NCBI RefSeq assembly: GCF_014646255.1
Contig: NZ_BMNC01000023.1
Coordinates: 18,741-82,740 of the forward strand
Direction: 5' to 3'
Source: Lentzea pudingi
GTDB taxonomy: Bacteria > Actinomycetota > Actinomycetes > Mycobacteriales > Pseudonocardiaceae
DNA: 64,000 nucleotides
Shown: positions 37,351 through 48,635 of the stretch, piece by piece
How positions within the stretch are numbered: the stretch's first letter is position 1
Layout: every line of letters starts with the position of its first letter
The notes under the pieces: model-generated
Told to the model about the DNA's origin: nothing
The model's database searches: none
Seen by the model: only the letters and a program-made list of their open reading frames with translations
Translations under genes and position numbers: made by a program

Positions 37351-38673
37351 TCACCCCCCGATCGTCGGCGGAGCGACCATCGGCATGTCGCCGATGATCT
37401 CGTTCGTGTTCTCCTCGGTGACGAGGTAGTCGGCGGACTTGTGTTCCAGGTCGTCCTCGCCCTGGCCCTTCTGCCCGTGACCACCCATCCCGCCCACGCC
37501 GGCCGCACCGGCCCTTCCGGCCGTGCCTGCCGCACCGCCGCGAGCACCCGCCGCGGTCTCGCCCATGCCGCCGAACACCCCGGCCTTGCCGCCGGGCTGC
37601 TGGGCCGCCGTTCCGGCCGTGCCGGAGGTTCCGCCGCCACCGAGGCCGCCGCTTCCGAACTTGCCGGCACCGCCCGCGCCGCCGCCGAACTTGCCCGCGC
37701 CACCCGCTCCGGGACCGCCGACGCCACCGCGACCGCCACCTGGGCCACCGCCGCCTGGGCCACCACGACCGGGGCCGCCAGGACCGCCGGGGCCTCCGGT
37801 GTTCGGGCGGACGGGCACGCCGACGGGCGGGAGACCCGTGTTGGTCGGCCTGTCGATCACGCTGCCGACCGGGGGCTTGCCGGTGAGGTTGTCGCCGCCC
37901 GGCTTGCCGGTGCTGCTGGTGTTCGTGTTGTCCGACGAGCTGGTGGTGGTCTGGTCGCCGTTGGTGGTCGGCATGGTCCAGTCGGTGCCGGTCGTGCTCT
38001 GCGGCGTGCTGGTCGAGGACGTGCTGGACGTGCTCGACGTGCTCGACGAGCGCGTGGTCGTGGTGTTGTTGTTCGTCGTCTTGTCGTCACCGTTGTCACC
38101 ACCTGTGTCGGTGATCTCGACCACGAGGCTGTCGGTCATGACGCCGGGGAACTCCTTCGGCAGCTCACCGCGGTTGGTGTTGCTGGCGCTCTGGAATTCC
38201 TTGTAGACGTTGCGGTTGTGGGTTTCCTCGGCGTTGTAGCTGTTGACCTTGTCCTCGGTGTCGGTGTCCCAAGGGGTCGCGTCGTCCCACAGGTTCGTGT
38301 CCGGCTTGGTCGCCGGCATGTCCTTGAGCTGACCCTTGTTCAGGGTGAACTGGTGGACCTGGTTGGAGATCGAGCGGTCGGCCTGCCGCAGGGCGTCCTG
38401 CATCTGGATCATGGCCTGGTTGATGGGGTTCGCGGCGGCCTGAGCGGCATTCGCGCTCGCACCCGTCCACGCCTCGCCCAGCGTCTCGCCCACCCGCTTG
38501 AGCCTCGCCTCGATGCCGCCGTACTCGCGACCCAGCCCCATGGCCGCCTTCGCGGCGACATCCGCCGACGTGGTGCCGGGGCCTCCGTGCATCTGGGAGT
38601 AGATCTGGGCTCCCGAGAAGCCCTCGGCACGTGTGTTGTCCTCGGTGAAACAGCTGGGCGCTGGCCGCGTCAC
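37351..38673 (-). CDS. PPE/WXG-type type VII secretion substrate with Gly-rich tail
   Basis: 440 residues. The N-terminal 150 residues are helical with a WTG turn (GEAWTGASANAAQAAANPINQAM), the WXG-type hairpin of PPE-like proteins. A Thr/Ser/Asn linker follows (about 190-260), then a long Gly/Pro-rich tail (about 300-400) and an acidic end. It is probably exported by a type VII system encoded elsewhere. The GTG at 38671-38673 overlaps the lipoprotein stop as GTGA. Next gene is its likely chaperone EspG. Confidence 0.8.
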   Translation of the reverse strand: MTRPAPSCFTEDNTRAEGFSGAQIYSQMHGGPGTTSADVAAKAAMGLGREYGGIEARLKRVGETLGEAWTGASANAAQAAANPINQAMIQMQDALRQADRSISNQVHQFTLNKGQLKDMPATKPDTNLWDDATPWDTDTEDKVNSYNAEETHNRNVYKEFQSASNTNRGELPKEFPGVMTDSLVVEITDTGGDNGDDKTTNNNTTTTRSSSTSSTSSTSSTSTPQSTTGTDWTMPTTNGDQTTTSSSDNTNTSSTGKPGGDNLTGKPPVGSVIDRPTNTGLPPVGVPVRPNTGGPGGPGGPGRGGPGGGGPGGGRGGVGGPGAGGAGKFGGGAGGAGKFGSGGLGGGGTSGTAGTAAQQPGGKAGVFGGMGETAAGARGGAAGTAGRAGAAGVGGMGGHGQKGQGEDDLEHKSADYLVTEENTNEIIGDMPMVAPPTIGG

Positions 38674-39275
38674 TTCACACCTGCCTTCATCGTGGTGATG
38701 GCGAGATTCGCGAACTCGGTGATGCCCGCACACGGGTCGGCGAACTTCGGGCTGCCTTGATCGCTCTGGAACGTGAAGGTGACGGCCTTCGTGTCGGACA
38801 CGCCGACCAGCAAGGCGCAGTCACCCTTGTCCCGGGCCTCCGACACGAGCGCGATGTACGTGGGGTAGCCCTGGATGGCGGGCTGCGGCTCGAAAGCCTT
38901 GTAGATCGTGTCCTTGCTGGGCACGATGGTGGAGAGGTTCGTACCGTCCGGGAAGAACGCGACCCCGGGAGCCATCTTCGCCGGCGTGCTCGCGCCCAGC
39001 CAAATGCAGGCCTTGCTGACTTCGGTGTTGTTGACCCTGCCGCTGACGCCGGGCAAGCCGAACGCTTCCACCTGAGCCGGTGTGACCGTGGTGCACGGAT
39101 CGGCTTCGAAGGCCTTGACGTCGAGCGGGTTGTCGATCTCGGGGACCACGCCGCCGTTGCCACTGCTGGTCGGCTGGCTCGCGGCGGTGGGCGTGCCGGT
39201 CGTGCCACCGCTGTCGCCGCAGCCCGCCAGCAACGCGAGCGCCGCGGTACCGGCGACGATGGTTCGGATGCGCAA
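38670..39275 (-). CDS. DUF3558 family lipoprotein
   Basis: 201 residues. Signal sequence with lipobox LLAGC (cysteine at about residue 19), a Ser/Thr/Gly linker, then the DUF3558 domain (DPCTTVTPAQVEAFGLPG ... ACIWLG ... DPCAGITEFANLAI), which holds paired cysteines. It is anchored to the outer face of the membrane. Role unknown; the family sits in PPE/EspG cassettes in this order. TTG 39273-39275 with AAGGA upstream is the start. Confidence 0.85.
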   Translation of the reverse strand: MRIRTIVAGTAALALLAGCGDSGGTTGTPTAASQPTSSGNGGVVPEIDNPLDVKAFEADPCTTVTPAQVEAFGLPGVSGRVNNTEVSKACIWLGASTPAKMAPGVAFFPDGTNLSTIVPSKDTIYKAFEPQPAIQGYPTYIALVSEARDKGDCALLVGVSDTKAVTFTFQSDQGSPKFADPCAGITEFANLAITTMKAGVK

Positions 39276-39288
39276 CAGCCCAGTCCTT

Positions 39289-39585
39289 CTACTTGAGGTT
39301 GTCCCGGTTGCCCTGTTCGGTCTGCTCGTACTGGCGCAGCGTGGCCTTCAAGTTCTCGATCCGGGTGGTCAGCGTGTCCTGGAGCTGCTCGTTGGACTTC
39401 TGGTGCGCCTCACCGGCGGCACGCGCCCAGTTCGCGTAGACCTGGCTCGGCATGTCCTTGCCGGCACCCTGGACAACGGTCAGCACGACGCCGGTCTGAT
39501 GAGCCGCCAGGAGTTCGTCGCGGATGGACTCGTACTCCTTGATGGCCGCGCGCAGCGTCTCCAGATCGACCTTGGTCCCGCTCAT
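39289..39585 (-). CDS. Small Esx-like helical protein
   Basis: 98 residues, almost fully helical and size-matched to WXG100 proteins. The central WXG is replaced by NWARAAGEAHQK. The end carries YEQTE, which fits the YxxxD/E export signal. It is first in the four-gene cassette (Esx-like, lipoprotein, PPE-like, EspG). It probably pairs with a partner to be exported by a type VII system. Confidence 0.75.
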   Translation of the reverse strand: MSGTKVDLETLRAAIKEYESIRDELLAAHQTGVVLTVVQGAGKDMPSQVYANWARAAGEAHQKSNEQLQDTLTTRIENLKATLRQYEQTEQGNRDNLK

Positions 39586-39692
39586 CCCCAGCGCCCTCCC
39601 CGCAGATCAGTGCGTCAAGCAGCGTACCGCCGGGTCGCGAGGCCAGCCCGGGTTTCGCGGCACGATCGGGTGAACACGAAGTACTGGCCGCG

Positions 39693-40085
39693 TCAGGGCT
39701 GCTGCTGTTGCTGGGCCGGCAGGCGGCCTTCGGCCATGCGCTTGAGCAGGTCCTTGCGCAGCCACAGCAGGTAGGCCCAGACGAGCCCGAAGATCACGCC
39801 GATCACGCCCATCGCGGGCAGCAGCAGCCACGAGGCGATCAGCAGCACGTGCAGCCCGACGACGGCACTGATCGCCCACGGCTTGCGGACGAAGGCGCAC
39901 ATCGCGATGAACGCCGCGATGAAGCCGAACGCGGTCCAGCCCACCAGCGACGTGACGCCGCCGTGCAGCTTGGCGATCACCGGCAGGGCCAGTGCGACGA
40001 CGATGACCTCGAGGATCAGCGTTCCGGCCATGATGCCCCGGAACGCCTTCATCGGGTCCTTCTTCAGAGGGGCCGGGGTGGTCAT
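39693..40085 (-). CDS. DUF4233 membrane protein
   Basis: 130 residues with four membrane helices (AGTLILEVIVVALALPVIA; SLVGWTAFGFIAAFIAMCAF; ISAVVGLHVLLIASWLLLPA; GVIGVIFGLVWAYLLWL) and a Gln-rich tail. The family is found directly after folC in actinobacteria. Function unknown. ATG 40083-40085 overlaps the folC stop (ATGA), so translation is coupled. Confidence 0.88.
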   Translation of the reverse strand: MTTPAPLKKDPMKAFRGIMAGTLILEVIVVALALPVIAKLHGGVTSLVGWTAFGFIAAFIAMCAFVRKPWAISAVVGLHVLLIASWLLLPAMGVIGVIFGLVWAYLLWLRKDLLKRMAEGRLPAQQQQQP

Positions 40086-41419
40086 GCCGGCTCCTTTCCG
40101 AACAGCGCGCGGGCCTCGCCCGCGGTGACGACGGAGCCGGTGACGATGATGCCGCCGCCGGACTGCTCGTCCTCGGTGAGGTGGATGGCTTCCTCGATGG
40201 CGTCCACGAGGCGGGGACGGACCTCGAAGCGGTCCTCGCCGAAGATCGGGACGGCGAGGCCCGCGAGGACGTCCGGGTCCATGGCGCGCGGGGAGGAGTT
40301 GGTGGTGATCACCAGTTCCTGCACCACCGGCTCCAGCGCGGACAGGATGCCCTCGGCGTCCTTGTCCGCCATGACGGACACGACCGCGACCAGCTTGCGG
40401 AAGCCGAACTCCGACTCCAGGGCCTTGGCCAGGGCGGCGGCGCCGTGCGGGTTGTGCGCGGCGTCGACGAAGACGTTGGGCGCGGAGCGGACGCGTTCGA
40501 GGCGGCCCGGCGTGACGACCGACGCGAAGCCCTCGCGGATGACGTCGATGTTGATCTGGCGGTCGGGGCCCGCGCCGAAGAACGCCTCGACGGCGGCGAG
40601 CGCCAGTGCGGCGTTCGCTGCCTGGTGTTCGCCGTGCAGCGGCAGGAAGATGTCCTCGTAGACGCCGCTGAGGCCCTGCAACGTGATGAGCTGGCCGCCG
40701 ACCGCGACGGCGCGGGAGACGACGCCGAACTCGCTGCCGAAGCGCGCGACGGTGGCGTCGACCTCGGCCACGCGCGTCAGCAGCACCTTCATGACCTCGG
40801 GGGTCTGCTCGCCGATGATCGCGACCGAGCCCGGCTTGATGATGCCGGACTTCTCCACTGCGATGTCCTCGGGACGGTTGCCCAGGTACTCGGTGTGGTC
40901 GACGCCGATCGGGGTCAGCACGGCGATGCGGGTGTCCACGATGGACGTCGCGTCCCACGTGCCGCCCATGCCGACCTCGACCACGGCGACGTCCGCGGGC
41001 GCTTCCGCGAAGGCCGCGTAGGCCATGCCGGTGAGCACCTCGAACTTGCTCATCCGGATCTCGGACTGGGCGTCGACCATCGCGACGTACGGCTCGATGT
41101 CGCGGTAGACCTCGACGTAGCGCTCGGGCGAGATCGGCATGTTGTCGAGGCTGATCCGCTCGGTCGCGAGCTGCAGGTGCGGGCTCGTGAACCGGCCGGT
41201 GCGCAGGCCGATGCGCGTGAAGAGCGCATCGACCATCCGCGACGTCGACGTCTTGCCGTTCGTGCCCGTCAGCTGCACGACCGGGTACGACGTCTGCGGG
41301 TCGCCCAGCACGTGAGCGAGCGCCTTGATCCGCTCCAGCGACGGCTCGAGCTTGGTCTCGGGCCAGCGCTGGTTGAGCTCATTCTCGACGTCGAGGAACT
41401 CGTCGAGGTTGGTTTCCAC
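40082..41419 (-). CDS. folC: Folylpolyglutamate synthase / dihydrofolate synthase
   Basis: 445 residues. ATP-dependent addition of glutamate to dihydropteroate and folates. P-loop TGTNGKTST lies at 51-59; SKFEVLTGMAY and GGTWDATSIVD are the folate loop and nucleotide sites; VDAAHNPHGAAAL is typical of the C-terminal domain. GTG 41417-41419, five bases after valS, so the two genes share a transcript. Confidence 0.95.
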   Translation of the reverse strand: METNLDEFLDVENELNQRWPETKLEPSLERIKALAHVLGDPQTSYPVVQLTGTNGKTSTSRMVDALFTRIGLRTGRFTSPHLQLATERISLDNMPISPERYVEVYRDIEPYVAMVDAQSEIRMSKFEVLTGMAYAAFAEAPADVAVVEVGMGGTWDATSIVDTRIAVLTPIGVDHTEYLGNRPEDIAVEKSGIIKPGSVAIIGEQTPEVMKVLLTRVAEVDATVARFGSEFGVVSRAVAVGGQLITLQGLSGVYEDIFLPLHGEHQAANAALALAAVEAFFGAGPDRQINIDVIREGFASVVTPGRLERVRSAPNVFVDAAHNPHGAAALAKALESEFGFRKLVAVVSVMADKDAEGILSALEPVVQELVITTNSSPRAMDPDVLAGLAVPIFGEDRFEVRPRLVDAIEEAIHLTEDEQSGGGIIVTGSVVTAGEARALFGKEPA

Positions 41420-41424
41420 TGTTC

Positions 41425-44052
<2,628 letters not shown>

Positions 44053-44148
44053 AGCGGTGAAGTCTACGGAGGCCGGGGTCTCGACTTGAAACGAGATACC
44101 TGCTAACGCGGCGGGCAACCCCGGCGGGCCCGCGAACGTGGTCATCTG

Positions 44149-44850
44149 GTGAACAACAAGACGGTGTCCGCCATCTCCCTGGTCGTCATCGTCGTGGTGC
44201 TGGTCGCGCTGCACCTGTCGCGGGAGTCGCCGCCGGCGATCAACCTGGAGGTCCCGTTCGCCGGCACGCCCGCCGAGCAGTGGGCCGACGGCGGGGAGGG
44301 GATCGTCGCCCCTGCGGGGGACCTGGTGTTCGAGCAGGTCCGCCAAGCCCTCGTCGCGTCCCGCGTGGACCTCCCGATGCTCGTCGACCACCGCCCGGAG
44401 CACTTCCTCACGATGATCGCGCCGCAGGTGCGCGACGACATCGCGCGGAACCTCCCCGGCTGGGCCACCCGGATCAGGGCCGGCACGACCCTGCTCGGCA
44501 TCAAGGTCGCGGGGAGGATGACTCTGGGCGAGAAGAACGGCTACCCGGACGTGACTACGGACTACGTCTTCGCCTATGCCTTCCGGCCGCCGGATCCCGC
44601 GAAGCTGCGCGACCAGCGGGAGATGATCGCGGTGAGCAGGCACCAGGTGTCGTTCACGGTCACGCCGGACGGGCTGTGGCCCTCCGGCGCCAGGGGGTTC
44701 CACTACTCGATCGCGTGCGGGGCGGCACGGGACGGGTTCCTCGCGCCGCTGTTCACCGAGCCCTTCGAACCGGGTGCGGGGATGGTGGCCGACGACCGCC
44801 GGTACTTCTCCGCGGACGAGCCGATGCCGACCGAGAACACCTGCGATTGA
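44149..44850 (+). CDS. Membrane-anchored or secreted protein of unknown function
   Basis: 233 residues, not recognised. An N-terminal hydrophobic segment (VSAISLVVIVVVLVALHL, about 5-22) is a signal anchor. The rest is soluble, with two cysteines near the end (IACGAARDG; ENTCD) that could form a disulfide. GTG 44149. It is divergent from valS. It stands alone and could be an envelope protein. Confidence 0.7.
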   Translation: MNNKTVSAISLVVIVVVLVALHLSRESPPAINLEVPFAGTPAEQWADGGEGIVAPAGDLVFEQVRQALVASRVDLPMLVDHRPEHFLTMIAPQVRDDIARNLPGWATRIRAGTTLLGIKVAGRMTLGEKNGYPDVTTDYVFAYAFRPPDPAKLRDQREMIAVSRHQVSFTVTPDGLWPSGARGFHYSIACGAARDGFLAPLFTEPFEPGAGMVADDRRYFSADEPMPTENTCD

Positions 44851-45000
44851 TCACTCTTTCAGAGGTGCCGGGCACGAGTGACGGCGATCACAATTGACCG
44901 TCACGGACCGATCAACCCCTTGGGGCCCGTGACGGGCGACGCCGCCGCGTTCTTCGGGGGCGCTGGCGGCGCCGACGTCGATCAGCGAACAATGGGACGC

Positions 45001-47289
45001 ATGAGCAGCAAGCCCCCGCAGCACGACGTCGACGAGTCCGCGCTCGAAGTCAGCACCCCCAAGACCTGGGCGGCGGGTATTCCCGGCGTGCTCGTGTCGC
45101 TCGACCGCGCGGTCGAGCAGATGGGTGTCGGGCGCACGGTCAAGACGTTGCGACTGCTCAACCAGCGTGAAGGTTTCGACTGTCCCGGTTGCGCGTGGCC
45201 CGAACCGCAGGGTCACCGCAAGATGGCGGAGTTCTGCGAGAACGGCGCGAAGGCCGTCGCGGAGGAAGCCACCAAGCGACGAATCGGGCGCCCGTTCTTC
45301 GCCGAGCACTCCGTCGAGAGCCTGCAGGGCAAGACCGACTACTGGCTCGGCCAGCAGGGCCGGCTCACCGAACCCATGGTGCTCAGGCCGGGTGCGACGC
45401 ATTACACACCGATCGCGTGGGACGACGCGTTCACGCTGATCGCCGACGAGCTGACAGCGTTGTCGTCCCCGGACGAGGCGATCTTCTACACCTCCGGCCG
45501 CACCAGCAACGAGGCCGCGTTCCTCTACCAGCTGCTGGTCCGCTCGTTCGGCACCAACAACCTCCCCGACTGCTCGAACATGTGCCACGAGTCGTCCGGC
45601 TCGGCGCTCAACGAGACGATCGGCATCGGCAAGGGCTCGGTGTCCATCAAGGACTTCGACCTCGCCGACCTCATCGTGGTCATCGGCCAGAACCCCGGCA
45701 CGAACCACCCGCGCATGCTCAGCGCGCTCGAGGACGCGAAGAAGAACGGCGCGAAGATCATCGCGATCAACCCGCTGCCGGAGGCGGGCCTGATGCGGTT
45801 CAAGAACCCGCAGAACGTCGCGGGCGTCGTCGGCAAGGGCACCGCGCTGTCCGACGAGTTCGTGCAGATCAGGGTCGGCGGTGACCAGGCGCTGTTCCAG
45901 GCGATCGGTCACCTGCTGCTGAAGTGGGACAAACTCGACAGGACGTTCATCGAGAACAAGACGCACGGGTTCGCGGAGTACGCGGAGAGCCTGCGCGAGC
46001 TCGACTGGGACGGCGTGCTCACCGCGACCGGCCTGACCCGCGAGCAGATCACCCGCGTCGCCGGCATGTTCGTCGACTCGAAAGCCACGATCGCCTGCTG
46101 GGCGATGGGTCTGACGCAGCACAAGCACAGCGTGCCGACGATCCGCGAGATCACGAACGTCATGTTCCTGCGCGGCATGATCGGCAAGCCGGGCGCGGGC
46201 CTGTGCCCGGTGCGCGGCCACTCGAACGTGCAGGGCGACCGCACGATGGGCATCTACGAGAAGATGCCGGAACCGTTCATGAAGGCGCTGGAGAACGAGT
46301 TCGGCATCTCCGTGCCGCGCAAGCACGGCTTCGACACCGTGGACGCCATCAACGCGATGCGCCACGGCCGCGGCAAGGTGTTCATCGCCATGGGCGGCAA
46401 CTTCGTCAGCGCCACCCCGGACACCCCGGTGACCGAGAAGGCGCTGGAGCAGTGCTCGCTCACGGTGCACGTCTCCACGAAGCTCAACCGCTCGCACGTG
46501 GTCCACGGCCGCACCGCGCTGATCCTGCCCGCGCTGGGACGCACCGAGAGCGACGTGCAGCACTCGGGCGAGCAGTTCGTGACGGTCGAGGACTCGATGT
46601 CGGTCGTGCACCGCTCGCGAGGCCGGCTCGCGCCCGCGTCGGAGCAACTGCTGTCCGAGGTGTCGATCGTCTGCCGGCTCGCGCGCAAGACGCTCGGCGC
46701 CTCGCACCCCGTGGCGTGGGAGGAGTTCGAGAAGGACTACGACGTCATCCGCGAGCACATCTCCCGCGTCGTACCGGGCTGCACCGACTACAACACGCGC
46801 GTGCGTCAGCCCGACGGTTTCGTGCTGCCGCACCCGCCGCGTGACTCGCAGGAGTTCGCGACGGTCACCGGCAAGGCGAACTTCACGGCGAACGAGATGA
46901 CGGTCATCGAGATCCCCGAGGGCCGGCTGCTGATGCAGACGCTGCGCAGCCACGACCAGTACAACACCACGATCTACGGCCTGGACGACCGCTACCGCGG
47001 CGTGAAGGACGGCCGTCGTGTGGTGTTCGTGAACCCCGACGACATCGCGGCGCTGGGGTTCTCCGACGGCCAGATGGTCAACATCGTCTCGGAGTGGAAG
47101 GACGACCCGACAGGCGTCGTCGAACGCCGCGCCGACGCGTTCCGGATCGTCTCCTACTCGACCGCGCGCGGTTGTGTGGCGACGTACTTCCCGGAGGCGA
47201 ACCCGTTGGTGCCGCTGGACTCCAAGGCGGACATCTCGGGGACGCCGACGTCGAAGTCGGTCATCGTGCGACTCGAGGCCGCGGCCTGA
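45001..47289 (+). CDS. FdhF/YdeP-family molybdopterin oxidoreductase alpha subunit
   Basis: 762 residues. It has the molybdopterin-binding fold of formate dehydrogenase H-like proteins: C61-P-G-C64 near the start (CPGCAWPEP), CSNMCHESSG with C195 at the molybdenum-loop position, DLIVVIGQNPGTNHPRM, and a C-terminal MGD-binding barrel (KANFTANEMTV; FVNPDDIAALGFSDGQMVNIVSEW). The N-terminal 4Fe-4S motif of true FdhF is reduced to CxxC. The YdeP group is tied to acid resistance in enterobacteria; the substrate here is unknown. The fdhD gene lies 3 kb downstream. ATG 45001 is preferred to the in-frame start at 44878. Confidence 0.9.
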   Translation: MSSKPPQHDVDESALEVSTPKTWAAGIPGVLVSLDRAVEQMGVGRTVKTLRLLNQREGFDCPGCAWPEPQGHRKMAEFCENGAKAVAEEATKRRIGRPFFAEHSVESLQGKTDYWLGQQGRLTEPMVLRPGATHYTPIAWDDAFTLIADELTALSSPDEAIFYTSGRTSNEAAFLYQLLVRSFGTNNLPDCSNMCHESSGSALNETIGIGKGSVSIKDFDLADLIVVIGQNPGTNHPRMLSALEDAKKNGAKIIAINPLPEAGLMRFKNPQNVAGVVGKGTALSDEFVQIRVGGDQALFQAIGHLLLKWDKLDRTFIENKTHGFAEYAESLRELDWDGVLTATGLTREQITRVAGMFVDSKATIACWAMGLTQHKHSVPTIREITNVMFLRGMIGKPGAGLCPVRGHSNVQGDRTMGIYEKMPEPFMKALENEFGISVPRKHGFDTVDAINAMRHGRGKVFIAMGGNFVSATPDTPVTEKALEQCSLTVHVSTKLNRSHVVHGRTALILPALGRTESDVQHSGEQFVTVEDSMSVVHRSRGRLAPASEQLLSEVSIVCRLARKTLGASHPVAWEEFEKDYDVIREHISRVVPGCTDYNTRVRQPDGFVLPHPPRDSQEFATVTGKANFTANEMTVIEIPEGRLLMQTLRSHDQYNTTIYGLDDRYRGVKDGRRVVFVNPDDIAALGFSDGQMVNIVSEWKDDPTGVVERRADAFRIVSYSTARGCVATYFPEANPLVPLDSKADISGTPTSKSVIVRLEAAA

Positions 47290-47290
47290 T

Positions 47291-47449
47291 CTACGCGTGC
47301 CGGACCCGGACGAAGAGCTTTAACCGGCGTCGTTCGGGTTTCGGCGCGACCTCCTCGGTCTTCTTGACGAGCCGGCGCGCGGCGGCGTCGGCCTCGAAGT
47401 CCTGCTGACGGTACTTCGCGATAGCAAACGCTTCGTGGTGCGAGAACAC
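47291..47449 (-). CDS. Small basic protein downstream of ArsR regulator
   Basis: 52 residues, beginning VFSHHEAFAIAKYRQQDFE and rich in Arg/Lys in its second half (RRLVKKTEEV; ERRRLKLFVRV). GTG 47447-47449 has AAGGAG with good spacing. It lies 21 bp after the ArsR gene on the same strand, so it is probably co-transcribed. Small proteins of this look follow ArsR genes in other actinobacteria (recalled, not checked). Its stop touches the end of the convergent FdhF gene. Function unknown. Confidence 0.65.
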   Translation of the reverse strand: MFSHHEAFAIAKYRQQDFEADAAARRLVKKTEEVAPKPERRRLKLFVRVRHA

Positions 47450-47470
47450 AGCGGATCTCCTTCGGGTTCG

Positions 47471-48028
47471 TTATTCGGTGGCGACGGTGAGGCTCAGGAA
47501 CACCCTGACGGGCTTGGCACTCTCGGGGCGCAGCGACTCGTCGGTCCGGCGTTCGTCGTACTTGTTCATCACCGCTTGCAGTTCCGCAAGGTACGACGCG
47601 GTCTCCTCGGCGGTGAGGAACTTGATGTGCCCCTCCGTGCCAACGGACTTCCGCCAGTCCTCCGGCAGGTGCTCGCGCTGACGCAGGCGCTCACGAGTGC
47701 GCTCGAACTCCTGGTCCAGGTAGGCCATCGCGGCAGCCTCGGCCGCCATCGCCGCCTCACCTTCGAGGCCCTCCGGCGAGATGGACTGGCGACCGCGGAC
47801 GAGCTGCCACGGCTTCTGCCGGCCAGGGCCCTCGACCTCGGTGACGAAGCCGTACTTGGCCAGCATGTTCAGGTGGTACGAGCAGCTCGCGACGCTCTCG
47901 CCCAGCTTCTCGGAGCACTGCGTGGCGGTGCGTGGCCCCTGCTCGGTGAGCAGCTGGATCAGCTTCCACCGGAACGGGTGCGACAGCGCCCGAAGCGCTT
48001 TGGGATCACTGAGCGGAGCGTCGGTCAT
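47471..48028 (-). CDS. ArsR-type winged-helix transcriptional regulator
   Basis: 185 residues. The N-terminal winged helix reads ALSHPFRWKLIQLLTEQGPRTATQCSEKLGESVASCSYHLNMLAKYG. A longer helical C-terminal region (about 100-170) with no metal-site cysteines makes it a non-metal regulator of the HTH_20 group. ATG 48026-48028. A 32-bp inverted repeat directly upstream is a likely autoregulatory site. Confidence 0.9.
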   Translation of the reverse strand: MTDAPLSDPKALRALSHPFRWKLIQLLTEQGPRTATQCSEKLGESVASCSYHLNMLAKYGFVTEVEGPGRQKPWQLVRGRQSISPEGLEGEAAMAAEAAAMAYLDQEFERTRERLRQREHLPEDWRKSVGTEGHIKFLTAEETASYLAELQAVMNKYDERRTDESLRPESAKPVRVFLSLTVATE

Positions 48029-48046
48029 GAGACCACGGTACGCGTA

Positions 48047-48078
48047 TCAAGAACTCTTTAGCAAGGTTCCTTGATATA
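48047..48078 (-). promoter_or_regulatory. Inverted repeat upstream of ArsR gene
   Basis: TATCAAG (48047-48053) and CTTGATA (48072-48078), perfect 7-bp arms with an 18-nt AT-rich centre, 19 bp before the ArsR start codon. Position and symmetry fit a site for the ArsR dimer over its own promoter. Confidence 0.5.
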
Positions 48079-48096
48079 GAAATCCTCAGGTGGCGC

Positions 48097-48588
48097 TCAC
48101 CAGTCCGGCGAGTTGCGTGCCACAGCCGTGACCAGCGGCAACGACTCGATGACCGGCACTCGCAGCAGTTCGGCGGGCACGTCCGGGTCGCGCACGGGCT
48201 CGATGAGCTCCCGCAGCAACGCGCCGACGACGTCGTCCGCGGCCTGGTCGACCTCGTGGATCAGGTCACGCAACTGGTCCGCGGCCTCGTTGAGCACGCG
48301 CGGCCGTTGCGGATCCTCCAGCATCAACGCCGCCAGTCGCAGCACCCGGCGGCAGGTGCGCAGCCGAAGGCTCCTGCTCGCGGACTCCCGCGTGCCCGCG
48401 AGACCCAACCGGCCGCGCGTGCGTTCGATCCACGGCTCGACCGTCTCGCGCCGCCAGATCGGGCCGGACGCGAGCTCCGCGTCCGGCTCGGGAATGCCGT
48501 GCGAGCGTCTCTTGCGCCAGACGGCCACCAGCTGCCGGCTGAGCCCCATGGCGTCGGCGATCTCGGCGATCCCGTAGAAGTCCCCCAC
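48097..48588 (-). CDS. Helix-turn-helix DNA-binding protein
   Basis: 163 residues. N-terminal MerR/AlpA-like helix-turn-helix (GIAEIADAMGLSRQLVAVWRKRR), with SGPIWRRETVEPWI as the wing, then a helical region of about 100 residues (LRTCRRVLRLAALMLEDPQRPRVLNEAADQLRDLIHE) of no known family. The GTG at 48586-48588 is preferred; the GTG at 48613-48615 lies inside a perfect palindrome that looks like an operator. Probably autoregulated. Confidence 0.75.
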   Translation of the reverse strand: MGDFYGIAEIADAMGLSRQLVAVWRKRRSHGIPEPDAELASGPIWRRETVEPWIERTRGRLGLAGTRESASRSLRLRTCRRVLRLAALMLEDPQRPRVLNEAADQLRDLIHEVDQAADDVVGALLRELIEPVRDPDVPAELLRVPVIESLPLVTAVARNSPDW

Positions 48589-48607
48589 GGCGCCAACTGT
48601 AACCAGA

Positions 48608-48626
48608 GATGACACGGGGTGTCATC
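48608..48626. promoter_or_regulatory. Perfect palindrome upstream of the HTH gene
   Basis: GATGACAC-GGG-GTGTCATC, 8-bp perfect arms in the 47-bp gap between the CrtI-like stop and the HTH gene start. No T run follows on either strand, so it is more likely an operator than a terminator. The adjacent HTH protein is the natural candidate binder. Confidence 0.55.
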
Positions 48627-48635
48627 AAGAATGTC

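Noticed and set aside
44878..45000. Longer N-terminus of the FdhF-like protein
   Set aside because: The extra 41 residues do not resemble the family, and MSSKPPQHDVDESALEV is a natural start.
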